Shown one piece after another: positions 36,071 through 45,019 of a stretch of DNA of 64,000 nucleotides. Location of the stretch: NCBI GenBank assembly GCA_946403295.1, contig CAMIZL010000010.1, forward strand, positions 1 to 64,000, read 5' to 3'. The position numbers and the translations under genes are program-made. This stretch comes from an uncultured Clostridia bacterium. Lineage in GTDB: Bacteria > Bacillota > Clostridia > Lachnospirales > Lachnospiraceae. Each line of letters opens with the position of its first letter. The stretch's first letter is position 1. Under the pieces are notes generated by a model. It saw only the letters and a program-made list of their open reading frames with translations. It did not search any database and was not told where the DNA came from.

Positions 36071-37153
36071 ATGAAGACAAAAGTATTGATCCTTATCGCC
36101 GTATTTGCATGCCTTATGCTTACAGCATGCGGTTCGACGGACATTATCAGCGGGTATAGCAGTGGGGATGTGAAGCTCGGACAGTACAAGGAGGTTACAT
36201 ACGAGGGAGATGACGTGACCGTTACGGACGACGAAGTAAAGACGTATGTTCAAAGCAACCTTGTCACAAAGAATCAGGTAAATATCGATATAGAAGGCAA
36301 GACCGTTGTTGAAAACGGCGACACCGTTATTTGCAAGTATACCGGATACATGGACGGCGTTCAGTTCGAGGGCGGTACTTCCGAGGAATCCGAGATAATC
36401 ATCGGAAAAGGAAGCATGATACCCGGTTTTGAAGAAGGATTCATCGGAGCCGAGATCGGCGTTGAAAAAGAGATCAATGTTACTTTCCCCGATCCCTACG
36501 ACCCTAACCCCAGTCTTGCGGGCAAACCCGCAACATTCAAGATCCTTGTAAACAGGATCGTTACAAAGGGATATCCCGAATACAACGACGAACTTGTTCA
36601 AAAATATACCGAATTCGAAACAATGGCCGACTACGAATACGACGTACGAAGCAATCTTTTGACCGAAAAGGAAACAAGAGCGGAAGCCAAGAAGAAGTAC
36701 GAAGTCTTCAAAAAGATCATCGGCGCGAGCGAATTTGACGATCAGGCTATGGCTCCTTACATCATCGAGAACCGCGAGAGGCTCATAACAGATAGCAACT
36801 CGATGTACAGTCAGGTTCTCAATGTTGATGCTTTCACCTACTACAACCAGTACATGGGCATGTCTATCGACGATACAAACGAGTATTTTGACGCACTTGC
36901 CAAGATGCAGACCGAATACATATTCGTTCTTGCAGCGGTTGCGGAAAAAGAAGATGTGCAATATACGGATGCTGAAATAGACGAACTTGCCGACAAGATG
37001 AAAGACAGTTACAAATTTGAGACGGTCGATCAGTTGTATGAGTCGCTTAACAAGAATTATGAAAAACCCGGCAAAGAAGTTGTAGCGTCACAGTTAAGAC
37101 TCAACAAGGCACTTGATCTGATCATGGAATCGGCCCTTGACCTTAACGCATGA
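36071..37153 (+). CDS. FKBP-type peptidyl-prolyl isomerase lipoprotein, trigger-factor-like
   Basis: 360-residue surface lipoprotein: signal peptide with lipobox MLTAC (Cys 17), an N-terminal region, and an FKBP domain at about residues 75-170. The FKBP domain shows GDTVICKYTGYMDGVQFEGG, then IIGKGSMIPGFEEGFIGAEIG and the VTFPDPYDPNPSLAGKPATF segment. A helical C-terminal region resembling the trigger factor/SurA chaperone arms follows. It should assist folding of exported proteins. It has its own promoter and sits between the lone receiver and the HD-GYP gene; a functional connection to signalling is not evident. Related exported TF-like lipoproteins are common in clostridia. Confidence 0.86.
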   Translation: MKTKVLILIAVFACLMLTACGSTDIISGYSSGDVKLGQYKEVTYEGDDVTVTDDEVKTYVQSNLVTKNQVNIDIEGKTVVENGDTVICKYTGYMDGVQFEGGTSEESEIIIGKGSMIPGFEEGFIGAEIGVEKEINVTFPDPYDPNPSLAGKPATFKILVNRIVTKGYPEYNDELVQKYTEFETMADYEYDVRSNLLTEKETRAEAKKKYEVFKKIIGASEFDDQAMAPYIIENRERLITDSNSMYSQVLNVDAFTYYNQYMGMSIDDTNEYFDALAKMQTEYIFVLAAVAEKEDVQYTDAEIDELADKMKDSYKFETVDQLYESLNKNYEKPGKEVVASQLRLNKALDLIMESALDLNA

Positions 37154-37180
37154 TCGATCAGTAACAGCAGGAGGCTTTAC

Positions 37181-38605
37181 ATGAGATTTGTTCCGATTAA
37201 TCGAGCTGTACCCGGAATGATTTTGTCAAAAGCGATTTTTGATTCAGAACACAGGGTACTCCTCAGCGCCGATATGGAACTCACACAGGAATTCATAGAC
37301 AGGCTCGAAGAACGAGGCCTGCCCGGTTTCTATATCGAAGACGAGCTTACCAAAGATATCGTCATCGAAGATGCCGTGCCCGAAGAACTGCGTGGGAGGG
37401 CTGTCGAATGCCTTATTCGGAACGATATCGATGAAACGCTCAATGTTGTCCAGCAGATCGTCGACAGGTTGAGAGATTCAAACGTCATCACTTTCGATCT
37501 TATCGACCTTCGAACATTTGATGAATACACATATTGTCATTGTGTTAACGTTGCGATCCTTGCGACTGTTGTCGGGATCGGACTCAAACTTTCCAAGAAG
37601 GCATTGATCCAGCTTTGTACGGCTGCCATCCTTCACGATATCGGAAAGCTTCAGATCGACCCCAATATCCTTAACAAACCTTCGAGACTCTCGCCCGATG
37701 AATTCGCGATCATGAAGAAGCACAGCGAGATGTCTTACGACATAATCAAAAACAAACTCGAAATATCGGCGGTCACCAAATTTGCGATCCTGCATCACCA
37801 TGAAAATATGGACGGCACCGGATATCCCAAGGGATTGTCGGGCAATGATATCCATCTTTTCTCACGTATCATACATGTGGTTGACGTATATGACGCATTG
37901 ACGACCGCGAGACCTTACAAGAGTGCTTATTCGCCCATGGAATCGATCGAATACCTCATGGGTGGCTCGAGCACTATGTTCGATCCGGATGTTGTAAAAA
38001 CTTTCATCCGGTACGTGCCTATCTATCCCAAGGGAATCTCGCTCTTGCTTTCCACGGGAGATGAGGCGGTCGTGATTGAGAATCATATGGAGAATATGTC
38101 CCGACCCAAGGTCAGAACTTTCGACGGTGTCGACATTGACCTGATGCTCGACCGTAACGCCACAAACATCACGATCGTCAGAGTCCTTGATAATTCCTAT
38201 ACATCAAGGAACACAGGCAAGAGAGACACGAGAAAGCATATCCTTGTTGTTGATGACATGGTAGTTAATCTCAAGTCTATCGAGGGTATCCTCGGAGGAC
38301 TTTACAGGGTTTCGGCAGCCCGTTCGTGCGAACAGGCACTCAACCTTCTCCGAAGAAGGAAACCGGACCTGATCCTTCTTGATATCGATATGCCCGATAT
38401 GAACGGCATAGACCTTGCCAAGAAGATCAAAAAAGAATATTCGGACGATATCATCATCATATTCGTAAGCTCGTTGTCGAGCAAGGAGATAGTGATGAAA
38501 TCCCAAGCGGTGGAGCCTCAGGACTATATTTTGAAACCGTACAGAGCGCTTTATCTGCTTGACAGGATCAGTAAGGCTTTAGGGGAAGAGCATGTGATAG
38601 TCTGA
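37181..38605 (+). CDS. HD-GYP domain c-di-GMP phosphodiesterase with C-terminal receiver
   Basis: 474 residues. An N-terminal DUF3391-like segment (residues 1-60) precedes the HD-GYP domain. That domain has His152-Asp153 in ILHDIGKLQID, the HHHENMDGTGYPKG motif beginning near residue 205, and DVYDALTTARPYK. The metal ligands and GYP triad needed to hydrolyse cyclic di-GMP are present. After about 90 residues a receiver domain follows with acceptor Asp401 in ILLDIDMPDMNGI and Lys in YILKPYR. Receiver at the C-terminus is the reverse of the usual RpfG order. Starts 27 bases after the FKBP gene; the Hpt gene follows 6 bases after its stop. It is the likely output of the phosphorelay in this cluster (inference). 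Confidence 0.9.
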   Translation: MRFVPINRAVPGMILSKAIFDSEHRVLLSADMELTQEFIDRLEERGLPGFYIEDELTKDIVIEDAVPEELRGRAVECLIRNDIDETLNVVQQIVDRLRDSNVITFDLIDLRTFDEYTYCHCVNVAILATVVGIGLKLSKKALIQLCTAAILHDIGKLQIDPNILNKPSRLSPDEFAIMKKHSEMSYDIIKNKLEISAVTKFAILHHHENMDGTGYPKGLSGNDIHLFSRIIHVVDVYDALTTARPYKSAYSPMESIEYLMGGSSTMFDPDVVKTFIRYVPIYPKGISLLLSTGDEAVVIENHMENMSRPKVRTFDGVDIDLMLDRNATNITIVRVLDNSYTSRNTGKRDTRKHILVVDDMVVNLKSIEGILGGLYRVSAARSCEQALNLLRRRKPDLILLDIDMPDMNGIDLAKKIKKEYSDDIIIIFVSSLSSKEIVMKSQAVEPQDYILKPYRALYLLDRISKALGEEHVIV

Positions 38606-38611
38606 AGGGGG

Positions 38612-39334
38612 ATGGTTTTTATCAGAAGTCTAGATGCACAACATTATAAGTTCAATGAAGAAGCATCTTGGGAGAACGACGGATTCTCATATTTTAAGGT
38701 GCATGAGGACGCTGCTGAGAAAGTCCCCTGCTCGATAGAGGGGATCAATGCGTCGGAGGGAGTCAAGAACTCGGGGGGCAAGCTTGTCCTTTATGTGGAT
38801 GTTTTGCGACTTTTCTGCATAGAAGGAACGGTCATTGCCAATAATCTGCTTGCTTATTACAAGAAAAGCGCCGATATGTTCAGGCTTAAGCTTCACGGCC
38901 TCAGAAACAGCTGCAGCTGTATCGGGGCAACCGAATATGCCCAGCGCGGCAAAGAGATCGAGATCGATTCGCGTATGGGTTCCGATATCAGCTGGGATGT
39001 GGAAGATTACGCGCATGATATCATTGAACTCATCGACAGGATCAGGGTATATATCGACAGTGTAAGGCTGCTCTGCCAGGCGGAAGATGCCATGGTTGAG
39101 GATGACAGGGAGCAATGCATGATCCTCGGGATACCGAGGGAACTTGCGACCGATCTTAAGGAATCAATGAGAAATCTTGAACTTGAAGATGTACTCAAGA
39201 AACTTGCGATCATCCGTCAAAAAAGATATGCACGTGATATTGAGGTCCATTTGGACAGGATAGTTGAACTGGTCAATCAATATGACTTTTCCGAAGCGAT
39301 GGAGATCGTTGACAGGATAATCGAACCGATCTGA
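38612..39334 (+). CDS. Stand-alone Hpt phosphotransfer protein
   Basis: 240 residues. The core (about 60-165) fits a histidine phosphotransfer four-helix bundle with His95 in LKLHGLRNSCSCIGATE, matching the HGLKSVAASIGAT motif of the large hybrid kinase. The last 65 residues (ARDIEVHLDRIVELVNQYDFSEAMEIVDRI) resemble the C-terminal module of that kinase. No catalytic or DNA-binding domain is present, so it should carry phosphate between receivers, for example to the HD-GYP receiver. The start is odd: GGGGG directly abuts ATG 38612, which leaves no normal spacing. Translation may be coupled to the preceding gene, whose stop is 7 bases upstream. Confidence 0.8.
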   Translation: MVFIRSLDAQHYKFNEEASWENDGFSYFKVHEDAAEKVPCSIEGINASEGVKNSGGKLVLYVDVLRLFCIEGTVIANNLLAYYKKSADMFRLKLHGLRNSCSCIGATEYAQRGKEIEIDSRMGSDISWDVEDYAHDIIELIDRIRVYIDSVRLLCQAEDAMVEDDREQCMILGIPRELATDLKESMRNLELEDVLKKLAIIRQKRYARDIEVHLDRIVELVNQYDFSEAMEIVDRIIEPI

Positions 39335-39361
39335 AAAATGCTTTGGCCAATAAAAATAGGG

Positions 39362-39393
39362 AGAGGGTGGCTTACACACGGCTGCCCTCTTTA
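39362..39393 (+). terminator. Hairpin between the Hpt gene and the YcxB-like gene
   Basis: Ten-pair stem with two G-U pairs (39362-39371 with 39381-39390) followed by TTT and an A-run; a moderate terminator or attenuator. Confidence 0.5.
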
Positions 39394-39416
39394 AAAAAGT
39401 TCGGAAGGAAAACGTA

Positions 39417-40727
39417 ATGAAAAGGTTTTTTTGTGCAGTATTGATCGCATTATGTCTGTTTGGAACGGTCTGTGCGAATGCCGGAACAAAGGATATAAAC
39501 TATAAGGATCATGATTTTTCGATAACCGTCGGTGATGATGTTCTGGTTATGGACTCCGAGACGGGCAAATACGATCCCGTATGGATAGAAGCCGGTATCG
39601 AGGATCCCGAAGAGAACCTCGACATGATGAAACAGATGAACATCCTGTCGATGCTCTTTGATAAAAAATCGGGAGCGACGGTCAACATTATCTGTAAGAT
39701 GACGGAAGATACCGTAAAGTATTTCAGTTTTGAGAACAAGAGCAACGAAGAGATCCTCACGGCGGTGGACGCACTTGTTGCGGGGATCGACGAACCCGAC
39801 GAAAACGGACAGAGCACGGGTGTCACCTATGAACGCTCCATTGTTGAGCATGCCGGGATTCCTTTCTTCAGGCTCTTTATCGATATCAAAAACGACGAGA
39901 TGACCGCGAAAGAGGTCATATACGGTACGATAGTCAACGGACGTATAATCGAGATAGATCAATATCTTAACACCGAGGGCGAAGTTGACGAGACATTTAT
40001 AAAGAGCGTCACAGACAGTGTAAATATCACCAGATACATGACCCGCGAGGATTATGATGAATTAATAGCAAAAGGAAAGAGAACGATCTGGCTCTTTATC
40101 GGCGCTATTGTTCTCGTTATCGCCGGAATCTTCGTCTTTGTCACAGTTAACAGGAAGAAGAAGGAAAAAAGAGCCGAAAGGATATCCGAAAATATCCGCA
40201 CATTCAGGGATAGAAAGACCCGTGGGGAAGTCGATTGCAAGACGGTGATATCGATGGGCCGCGCGACATATTCAATAAAAGCGATCGAAAAATACGCCAC
40301 CTACAATTCATGGATCAGAAATGCGCCTGTTGAAGCCGTGCTGTTTGCTTTCCTTATAGCGATCGTTGCTTTCTGCCTGTCGACCGATTCTGTTATCTAC
40401 GGTTTATTGATAGCGGCTTGCGGTCTGGTCTCGATATACTTTAATTATACCGGCGGCGAAAAGAACAAAGCCAACATGATCGCCAGACACGATGCGAAAA
40501 ACAGTCCCGTCGCAAAATTCGTTTTCTATGAAGAATTCTTTACGATGACGGGAGCCGGAGCGATCGCCGAATATACATACGACCAGGTTATTTCGGTCAG
40601 GACGTTCAATGAATATCTTTATATATTCTTCGGTACCGAGCAGGGTGTTTTCATCGAAAGGGAATCGATAGGAGAAGAAGAATTGATCAAACTTATCGAT
40701 CACATAAGATCGCATATGATAAAATGA
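39417..40727 (+). CDS. Exported/membrane protein with C-terminal YcxB-like domain
   Basis: 436 residues. A signal peptide (1-21) is followed by an extracytoplasmic domain of about 195 residues, one transmembrane helix (about 222-244), and a basic cytoplasmic loop (RKKKEKRAERI). Two closely spaced transmembrane helices (about 300-345) come next, and then a YcxB-like C-terminal domain (FVFYEEFFTMTGAGAIAEYTYDQVISV). The extracytoplasmic domain was not recognised. The combination suggests a receptor- or sensor-like membrane protein, but there is no known function for the YcxB-like domain. GGAAGGAAAA lies before the ATG. It ends at a bidirectional terminator. Confidence 0.75.
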   Translation: MKRFFCAVLIALCLFGTVCANAGTKDINYKDHDFSITVGDDVLVMDSETGKYDPVWIEAGIEDPEENLDMMKQMNILSMLFDKKSGATVNIICKMTEDTVKYFSFENKSNEEILTAVDALVAGIDEPDENGQSTGVTYERSIVEHAGIPFFRLFIDIKNDEMTAKEVIYGTIVNGRIIEIDQYLNTEGEVDETFIKSVTDSVNITRYMTREDYDELIAKGKRTIWLFIGAIVLVIAGIFVFVTVNRKKKEKRAERISENIRTFRDRKTRGEVDCKTVISMGRATYSIKAIEKYATYNSWIRNAPVEAVLFAFLIAIVAFCLSTDSVIYGLLIAACGLVSIYFNYTGGEKNKANMIARHDAKNSPVAKFVFYEEFFTMTGAGAIAEYTYDQVISVRTFNEYLYIFFGTEQGVFIERESIGEEELIKLIDHIRSHMIK

Positions 40728-40733
40728 CCGTAA

Positions 40734-40768
40734 AGCCCCGTCTGAAACAAAAGGACGGGGCTGTTTTA
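40734..40768. terminator. Bidirectional terminator between convergent genes
   Basis: Nine-base-pair GC-rich stem (AGCCCCGTC 40734-40742 with 40754-40762), followed on the plus strand by GTTTTAT and on the minus strand by TTTA. Confidence 0.75.
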
Positions 40769-40790
40769 TCGCCCCGGGAGCCGTAAAACG

Positions 40791-41798
40791 TTATTTGACC
40801 GTGATGCGGCAGCGGGCTTTTGCACCGTCCTCAGATGCATAGATATAAGCTTTTCCTTTTGAAACGGCAGTTATCCTGCCGCTCTTTTTGTCTATCCTGA
40901 CTACCGAAGTGTTGCTTGATGACCAGACGGGAGACTGACCCGAGGAGACATACGCCACGACTGTAGCCTTATCGCCTTTTTTCAGTGTCAGTTCGTCGGT
41001 ATCGAGCGTGATGACCGGCGGTTCCACCGTGACACTGCAGGTGACGCTTGTTCCGTCGACCGTAGCGGTGATAACGGTGCTTCCGTTTTTGACCGCGGTG
41101 ACCGTTCCGTCGCTTGAGACGGTTGCAACCGATTTCTTCCCGGACTTAAATGTTACCGGTCTTTTTGAACTGACGGATGCGGTGAGCCTATAGGTCTGTC
41201 CGCGCAACATCGTGAGCTCTTCACACGAGAGCGTTACCCTGGGAGCCGCAACGGTCACGTTACAAACGGCTTTGCTGCCGTCTACCGAGGCCGTTACGGT
41301 ACATGTTCCCGGTTTAAGAGCGGTGATAAGTCCTTTTTCGGAAACCCGTGCTATGGTGGGATGGCTTGACTTCCACTTGACTGCTTTCCCGTTTGAAACC
41401 GATGCCGTTATGCCGGTCATCTCTCCGCAATCGAGAGTAACTCCCTTCTTACTGAGTTTGATGGTCGTTTCGCGGACCGTAACGTGACAAACGGCTTTCG
41501 CTTTCTTGCGTGTTGCGGTGATAGTCACCGATCCTTTCTTCTTTGCTGTGATCACGCCGTAGGCGGAAACCGATGCGATCTTCGAATCGCTGCTTTTGTA
41601 AGTGGGTTTACCGCCGTCCGTTGTGAGCGCGAAAAGAGTATGGGAGTCACCTATATCGAGGATCAGATCCGAATTGCTCAAAACAACCGCGCACAAAAGA
41701 TCTTTAAGCGGATCGCTCTTTGCGAGAGCAAAATTTGCGGGTGCCGTAAGACAAAGACAAACAGACAATAAGATTAATATGATGATCTTTCTTTTCAT
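40791..41798 (-). CDS. Secreted protein made of BIG2 (Ig-like) repeats
   Basis: 335 residues. Signal peptide (1-26) followed by about four bacterial Ig-like group 2 repeats of roughly 75-80 residues. Each has a strand pattern of the form 'L-x-K-G/LDCGE', 'KWKSSHPTIARVSEKGLI' and 'GTCTVTASVDGSKAVCNVTV'. Nearly every repeat contains one Cys in the final AxCxVTV strand. No catalytic, anchoring or sortase motif is visible, so it is probably a secreted or loosely bound adhesion or structural protein. I chose ATG 41798 (AGGAGGGAT just upstream); the frame continues to 41927 without a ribosome site. Its promoter is at 41842-41871. Confidence 0.82.
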   Translation of the reverse strand: MKRKIIILILLSVCLCLTAPANFALAKSDPLKDLLCAVVLSNSDLILDIGDSHTLFALTTDGGKPTYKSSDSKIASVSAYGVITAKKKGSVTITATRKKAKAVCHVTVRETTIKLSKKGVTLDCGEMTGITASVSNGKAVKWKSSHPTIARVSEKGLITALKPGTCTVTASVDGSKAVCNVTVAAPRVTLSCEELTMLRGQTYRLTASVSSKRPVTFKSGKKSVATVSSDGTVTAVKNGSTVITATVDGTSVTCSVTVEPPVITLDTDELTLKKGDKATVVAYVSSGQSPVWSSSNTSVVRIDKKSGRITAVSKGKAYIYASEDGAKARCRITVK

Positions 41799-41841
41799 AA
41801 GATCCCTCCTTTCGAGTGAGAGGGACTTTACGGTTGAGATG

Positions 41842-41871
41842 ATTATATGATCGGGGCACCCAATCTGTAAA
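41842..41871 (-). promoter_or_regulatory. Promoter of the BIG2-repeat gene
   Basis: Reverse strand TTTACA (41866-41871) and perfect TATAAT (41842-41847), 18-base spacer. Confidence 0.7.
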
Positions 41872-41951
41872 GTAGAAAATGACCCCTCATTTTTGTGCAA
41901 ATTGCCGATAAACTTTTCACTGCCCAATTTTTGCTATTCGGTTTGCTGTTG

Positions 41952-41980
41952 TTGCTTTTTATTATCTGTAAAGATATAAT
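41952..41980 (+). promoter_or_regulatory. Promoter of the cellobiose phosphorylase gene
   Basis: TTGCTT (41952-41957) and perfect TATAAT (41975-41980) with a 17-base spacer, 84 bases before the start codon. Confidence 0.75.
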
Positions 41981-42063
41981 CATTTTGTCTTTGTCTGTAC
42001 GGGAAATACGAGGCGAAGGCATAAACGTTGCAAAATATATTAATCGTTTATGAGGAGAAAATT

Positions 42064-44487
42064 ATGAAGTACGGATATTTTGATGATTCCGCAAGAGAAT
42101 ATGTGATCTCGACACCCGAAACTCCGCTTCCCTGGATCAACTATCTCGGAAGCAACGGCTTTTTCGGACTGATCTCCAATACGGCCGGTGGATATTGCTT
42201 CTACCGTGATGCAAAGCTGCGCCGTATCACCAGATACCGCTATAACAACGTCCCTGTCGATGAAGGCGGCAGGATGTTCTATATAAATGATGCGGGAACC
42301 GTATGGAGCCCCGCGTTCAGACCTGCCCGCACACCGCTCGACAGCTACGAGTGCCGTCACGGCATGGGCTACACAACGTTTGAATCTACAAAGAACGGAC
42401 TTCGCGCAAAGCTCACGTGCTTTGTCCCGAAGAGCGACGCATGCGAGATCGAGCGTCTCGTCATAAAAAACGAGTCTGATGAAGTGAAGGAATTCACCGT
42501 TTTCTCGGCGCTTGAGTGGTGTCTTTGGAATGCGGTCGACGATGCACAGAATTATCAAAGAAACCTTAGCATCGGTGAGCTTGAGGTTATCGGCAGCACG
42601 ATCTACCACAAGACAGAATACAGAGAGAGACGTAATCATTATGCTTTCTATAATGTAAATGTTCCCATCGACGGTTTTGATACGGACCGCGACTGTTTCC
42701 TCGGAGCCGGACGCGCATGGAACGATCCCGCAGCGGTAGCCGCAGGCAAGGCCACAGACAGTGTCGCAAGCGGATGGTACCCGATCGCCTCGCACATGAT
42801 CAAGGTTACGCTCGCTCCCGGAGAATCGAAGAGCCTCATTTTCCAGCTCGGTTACATCGAAGTTCCCCGCGACGAGAAGTGGGAGAGCAAGGGCGTTATC
42901 AACAAGAAACCCGCAAAGGAGCTCATGTCGCGCTATGCCACCGATGAGCAGGTTGACGGGGCATTTGAGGAACTTGCGAAATACTGGAAAGAACTCCTTT
43001 CGATCTATCACCTCGAGAGCGGCAACGAAAAGGTTGACCGCATGGTCAATATCTGGCACCAGTACCAGTGTATGGTAACCTTCAACATGAGCCGTTCGGC
43101 AAGCTACTGGGAGACCGGTACGGGCCGCGGAATGGGCTTCAGGGATTCATGTCAGGACCTTCTCGGATTTATGCACCTCATCCCCGGGCGTGCACGCGAG
43201 AGGATCATCGATATCGCATCGATCCAGTTCGAGAACGGCTCGACATATCATCAGTACCAGCCTCTCACAAAGCGCGGCAATGCCGACATCGGCGGCGGTT
43301 TCAACGACGATCCACTCTGGCTTGTTGCGTGCACGAGCGCTTATCTGCGTGAAACGGGTGATGCCACGATCCTCGATCATCCCACTCCTTTCAACAATGT
43401 TCCCGGAAGCGAAAAGCCTCTTATGGAGCATCTGCGCAGGAGCGTGAACTTTACTATCAACAACAAGGGACCTCACGGTCTTCCTCTTATCGGACGTGCG
43501 GATTGGAATGACTGTCTCAATCTCAACTGCTTCTCCGAGGAACCCGGAGAGAGTTTCCAGACATTCGGCCCGAGCGAAGGCCCCGTTGCGGAGTCTGTAT
43601 TTATCGCAGGCATGTTCGTGAAATACGGTCTTGAATATGCCGACATCTGCGAGCACTACGGCTCAAAGGATGAGGCGGCACAGATAAGAGAAGAAGTCGC
43701 TAAGGTTAAGGAAGCCTGCGAAGGTGCAGGCTGGGACGGCGAGTGGTTCGTTCGTGCATATGACGCATACGGACACAAGGTCGGCAGCAGTGAATGCGAA
43801 GAAGGCAAGATCTTCATCGAGCCTCAGGGCTTCTGTACAATGGCAGGCATCGGACAGGAGAAGGGCTACGGCCGCAAGGCTCTTGATTCCGTTAAGAAGT
43901 ACCTTGTCAACGACTACGGTGTTGAGATCCTCGCACCCTGCTACACGACATATCATGTCGAGCTCGGTGAGATCACGAGTTATCCGCCCGGATACAAGGA
44001 GAACGGTGCGATCTTTACACACAACAATCCCTGGGTTAGTATCGCAGCCACAAAGATCGGTGACGGCGAGATGGCGTTTGATATCTACAGACGCAGCTGC
44101 CCCGCATTCCTTGAGGATGTGAGCGAGATCCACAGGACAGAGCCCTATGTATACAGCCAGATGATCGCAGGTCGTGCAGCCGTTCACTACGGCGAGGCCA
44201 AGAACAGCTTCCTCACCGGAACCGCGGCATGGGCATTCGTTGATATCTCCCAGGCGATCCTCGGGATCACGCCCACACTTGACGGACTTTCCGTTAATCC
44301 CTGCGTTCCCGCAGAGCTTTCAAACTACAGCGTGACCCGTCTGTACCGCGGTGTTAAGTATAACATCAAGGTTAAGAAGGAGGCAGGAAAGAGCGGACTC
44401 TTCGTGAACGGAACCGCAGTCGCAGGTAATGTGATCCCGCTCCCCGGCGACAGCGCAGATGTAAACGTGGAATACTATCTTGCGTAA
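42064..44487 (+). CDS. Cellobiose phosphorylase (GH94)
   Basis: Cytoplasmic enzyme of glycoside hydrolase family 94, about 807 residues, the usual length. It splits cellobiose with phosphate into glucose 1-phosphate and glucose, saving ATP. Features: N-terminal beta-sandwich beginning [15 protein letters not shown] with the [20 protein letters not shown] stretch, an (alpha/alpha)6 barrel with [19 protein letters not shown], and the catalytic acid Asp480 in [11 protein letters not shown]. The phosphate-binding region lies near [20 protein letters not shown], and a C-terminal beta sheet ends EYYLA. Start at ATG 42064 with GAGGAG 9 bases upstream. Codon bias suggests high expression. The last residues [18 protein letters not shown] are echoed by a relic at 47.55 kb. 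Confidence 0.93.
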   Translation: MKYGYFDDSAREYVISTPETPLPWINYLGSNGFFGLISNTAGGYCFYRDAKLRRITRYRYNNVPVDEGGRMFYINDAGTVWSPAFRPARTPLDSYECRHGMGYTTFESTKNGLRAKLTCFVPKSDACEIERLVIKNESDEVKEFTVFSALEWCLWNAVDDAQNYQRNLSIGELEVIGSTIYHKTEYRERRNHYAFYNVNVPIDGFDTDRDCFLGAGRAWNDPAAVAAGKATDSVASGWYPIASHMIKVTLAPGESKSLIFQLGYIEVPRDEKWESKGVINKKPAKELMSRYATDEQVDGAFEELAKYWKELLSIYHLESGNEKVDRMVNIWHQYQCMVTFNMSRSASYWETGTGRGMGFRDSCQDLLGFMHLIPGRARERIIDIASIQFENGSTYHQYQPLTKRGNADIGGGFNDDPLWLVACTSAYLRETGDATILDHPTPFNNVPGSEKPLMEHLRRSVNFTINNKGPHGLPLIGRADWNDCLNLNCFSEEPGESFQTFGPSEGPVAESVFIAGMFVKYGLEYADICEHYGSKDEAAQIREEVAKVKEACEGAGWDGEWFVRAYDAYGHKVGSSECEEGKIFIEPQGFCTMAGIGQEKGYGRKALDSVKKYLVNDYGVEILAPCYTTYHVELGEITSYPPGYKENGAIFTHNNPWVSIAATKIGDGEMAFDIYRRSCPAFLEDVSEIHRTEPYVYSQMIAGRAAVHYGEAKNSFLTGTAAWAFVDISQAILGITPTLDGLSVNPCVPAELSNYSVTRLYRGVKYNIKVKKEAGKSGLFVNGTAVAGNVIPLPGDSADVNVEYYLA

Positions 44488-44517
44488 AATGATTCACAAT
44501 ATTATGAAAATGATTTG

Positions 44518-44549
44518 CAGGAAGATCCAAAAGGTCTTCCTGTATTTCT
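44518..44549 (+). terminator. Probable terminator after cellobiose phosphorylase
   Basis: CAGGAAGA (44518-44525) pairs with TCTTCCTG (44535-44542), extended by CC/GG with a one-base bulge, followed by TATTTCTA. Confidence 0.6.
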
Positions 44550-44872
44550 ATGGCCTCATTAAGAAGGTATATTAAATTCTTGGCCCATGACCCTGTGTCC
44601 TAAGGCCCCGCAAAGGAATACATTCCGTAGGAGCTTATATCGAGCCACGCTTATGGTCTTTAACGAATGAATTTACACTGAGTATGACCGATATGCTCCC
44701 CACGGGTATTCGGTACCATACTCTGATTATCCTCTAAAAGCGGAATAGATGAACATATCACGGACCATATTAAAAATTTGACATACCCCAAACGTTGGTT
44801 TACAATCTCCTTTGGGTAATACTGTAAAGGTATCCGTGGAGCATTTGGGTTTGAGGGAGCATGTCTTTAAGA
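44550..44872. other. Gene-free stretch at the edge of the accessory region
   Basis: No open frame of useful length and no recognisable RNA. Short open segments with several stops (for example around 44620-44720 on the plus strand) might be a decayed gene, but no family could be named. Base composition shifts from the GC-richer GH94 gene to an AT-richer region here. Confidence 0.5.
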
Positions 44873-44933
44873 TTCAAAGTATTCTGACTCTTCGATACCT
44901 TTCCAAGCAAAAATACAATTTACAAATGGGAGT
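44873..44933 (+). repeat. Leader repeat before LRR gene copy 1
   Basis: About 60 bases (TTCAAAGTATTCTGACTC... through TTACAAATGGGAG) recur with about six differences at 45926-45985, in front of the second LRR gene. The leader was thus duplicated with the gene, but the remaining distance to the start codon differs (copy 1 has roughly 55 more bases). Confidence 0.8.
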
Positions 44934-45019
44934 GATATCACATTTTTGAATGATAATACGTACATGGAAATAGCCGACAACCGGAATAGCTGAAGACAAT
45001 GATTCTTTGATAGGCATTT

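Noticed and set aside
42040-43059. Long reverse-strand open frame opposite the GH94 gene
   Set aside because: It is a shadow of the strongly codon-biased phosphorylase; no ribosome site and no recognisable protein.
44620-44760. Possible gene remnant after cellobiose phosphorylase
   Set aside because: Short open segments interrupted by stops gave no recognisable family in any frame, so it is listed only as a gene-free stretch.
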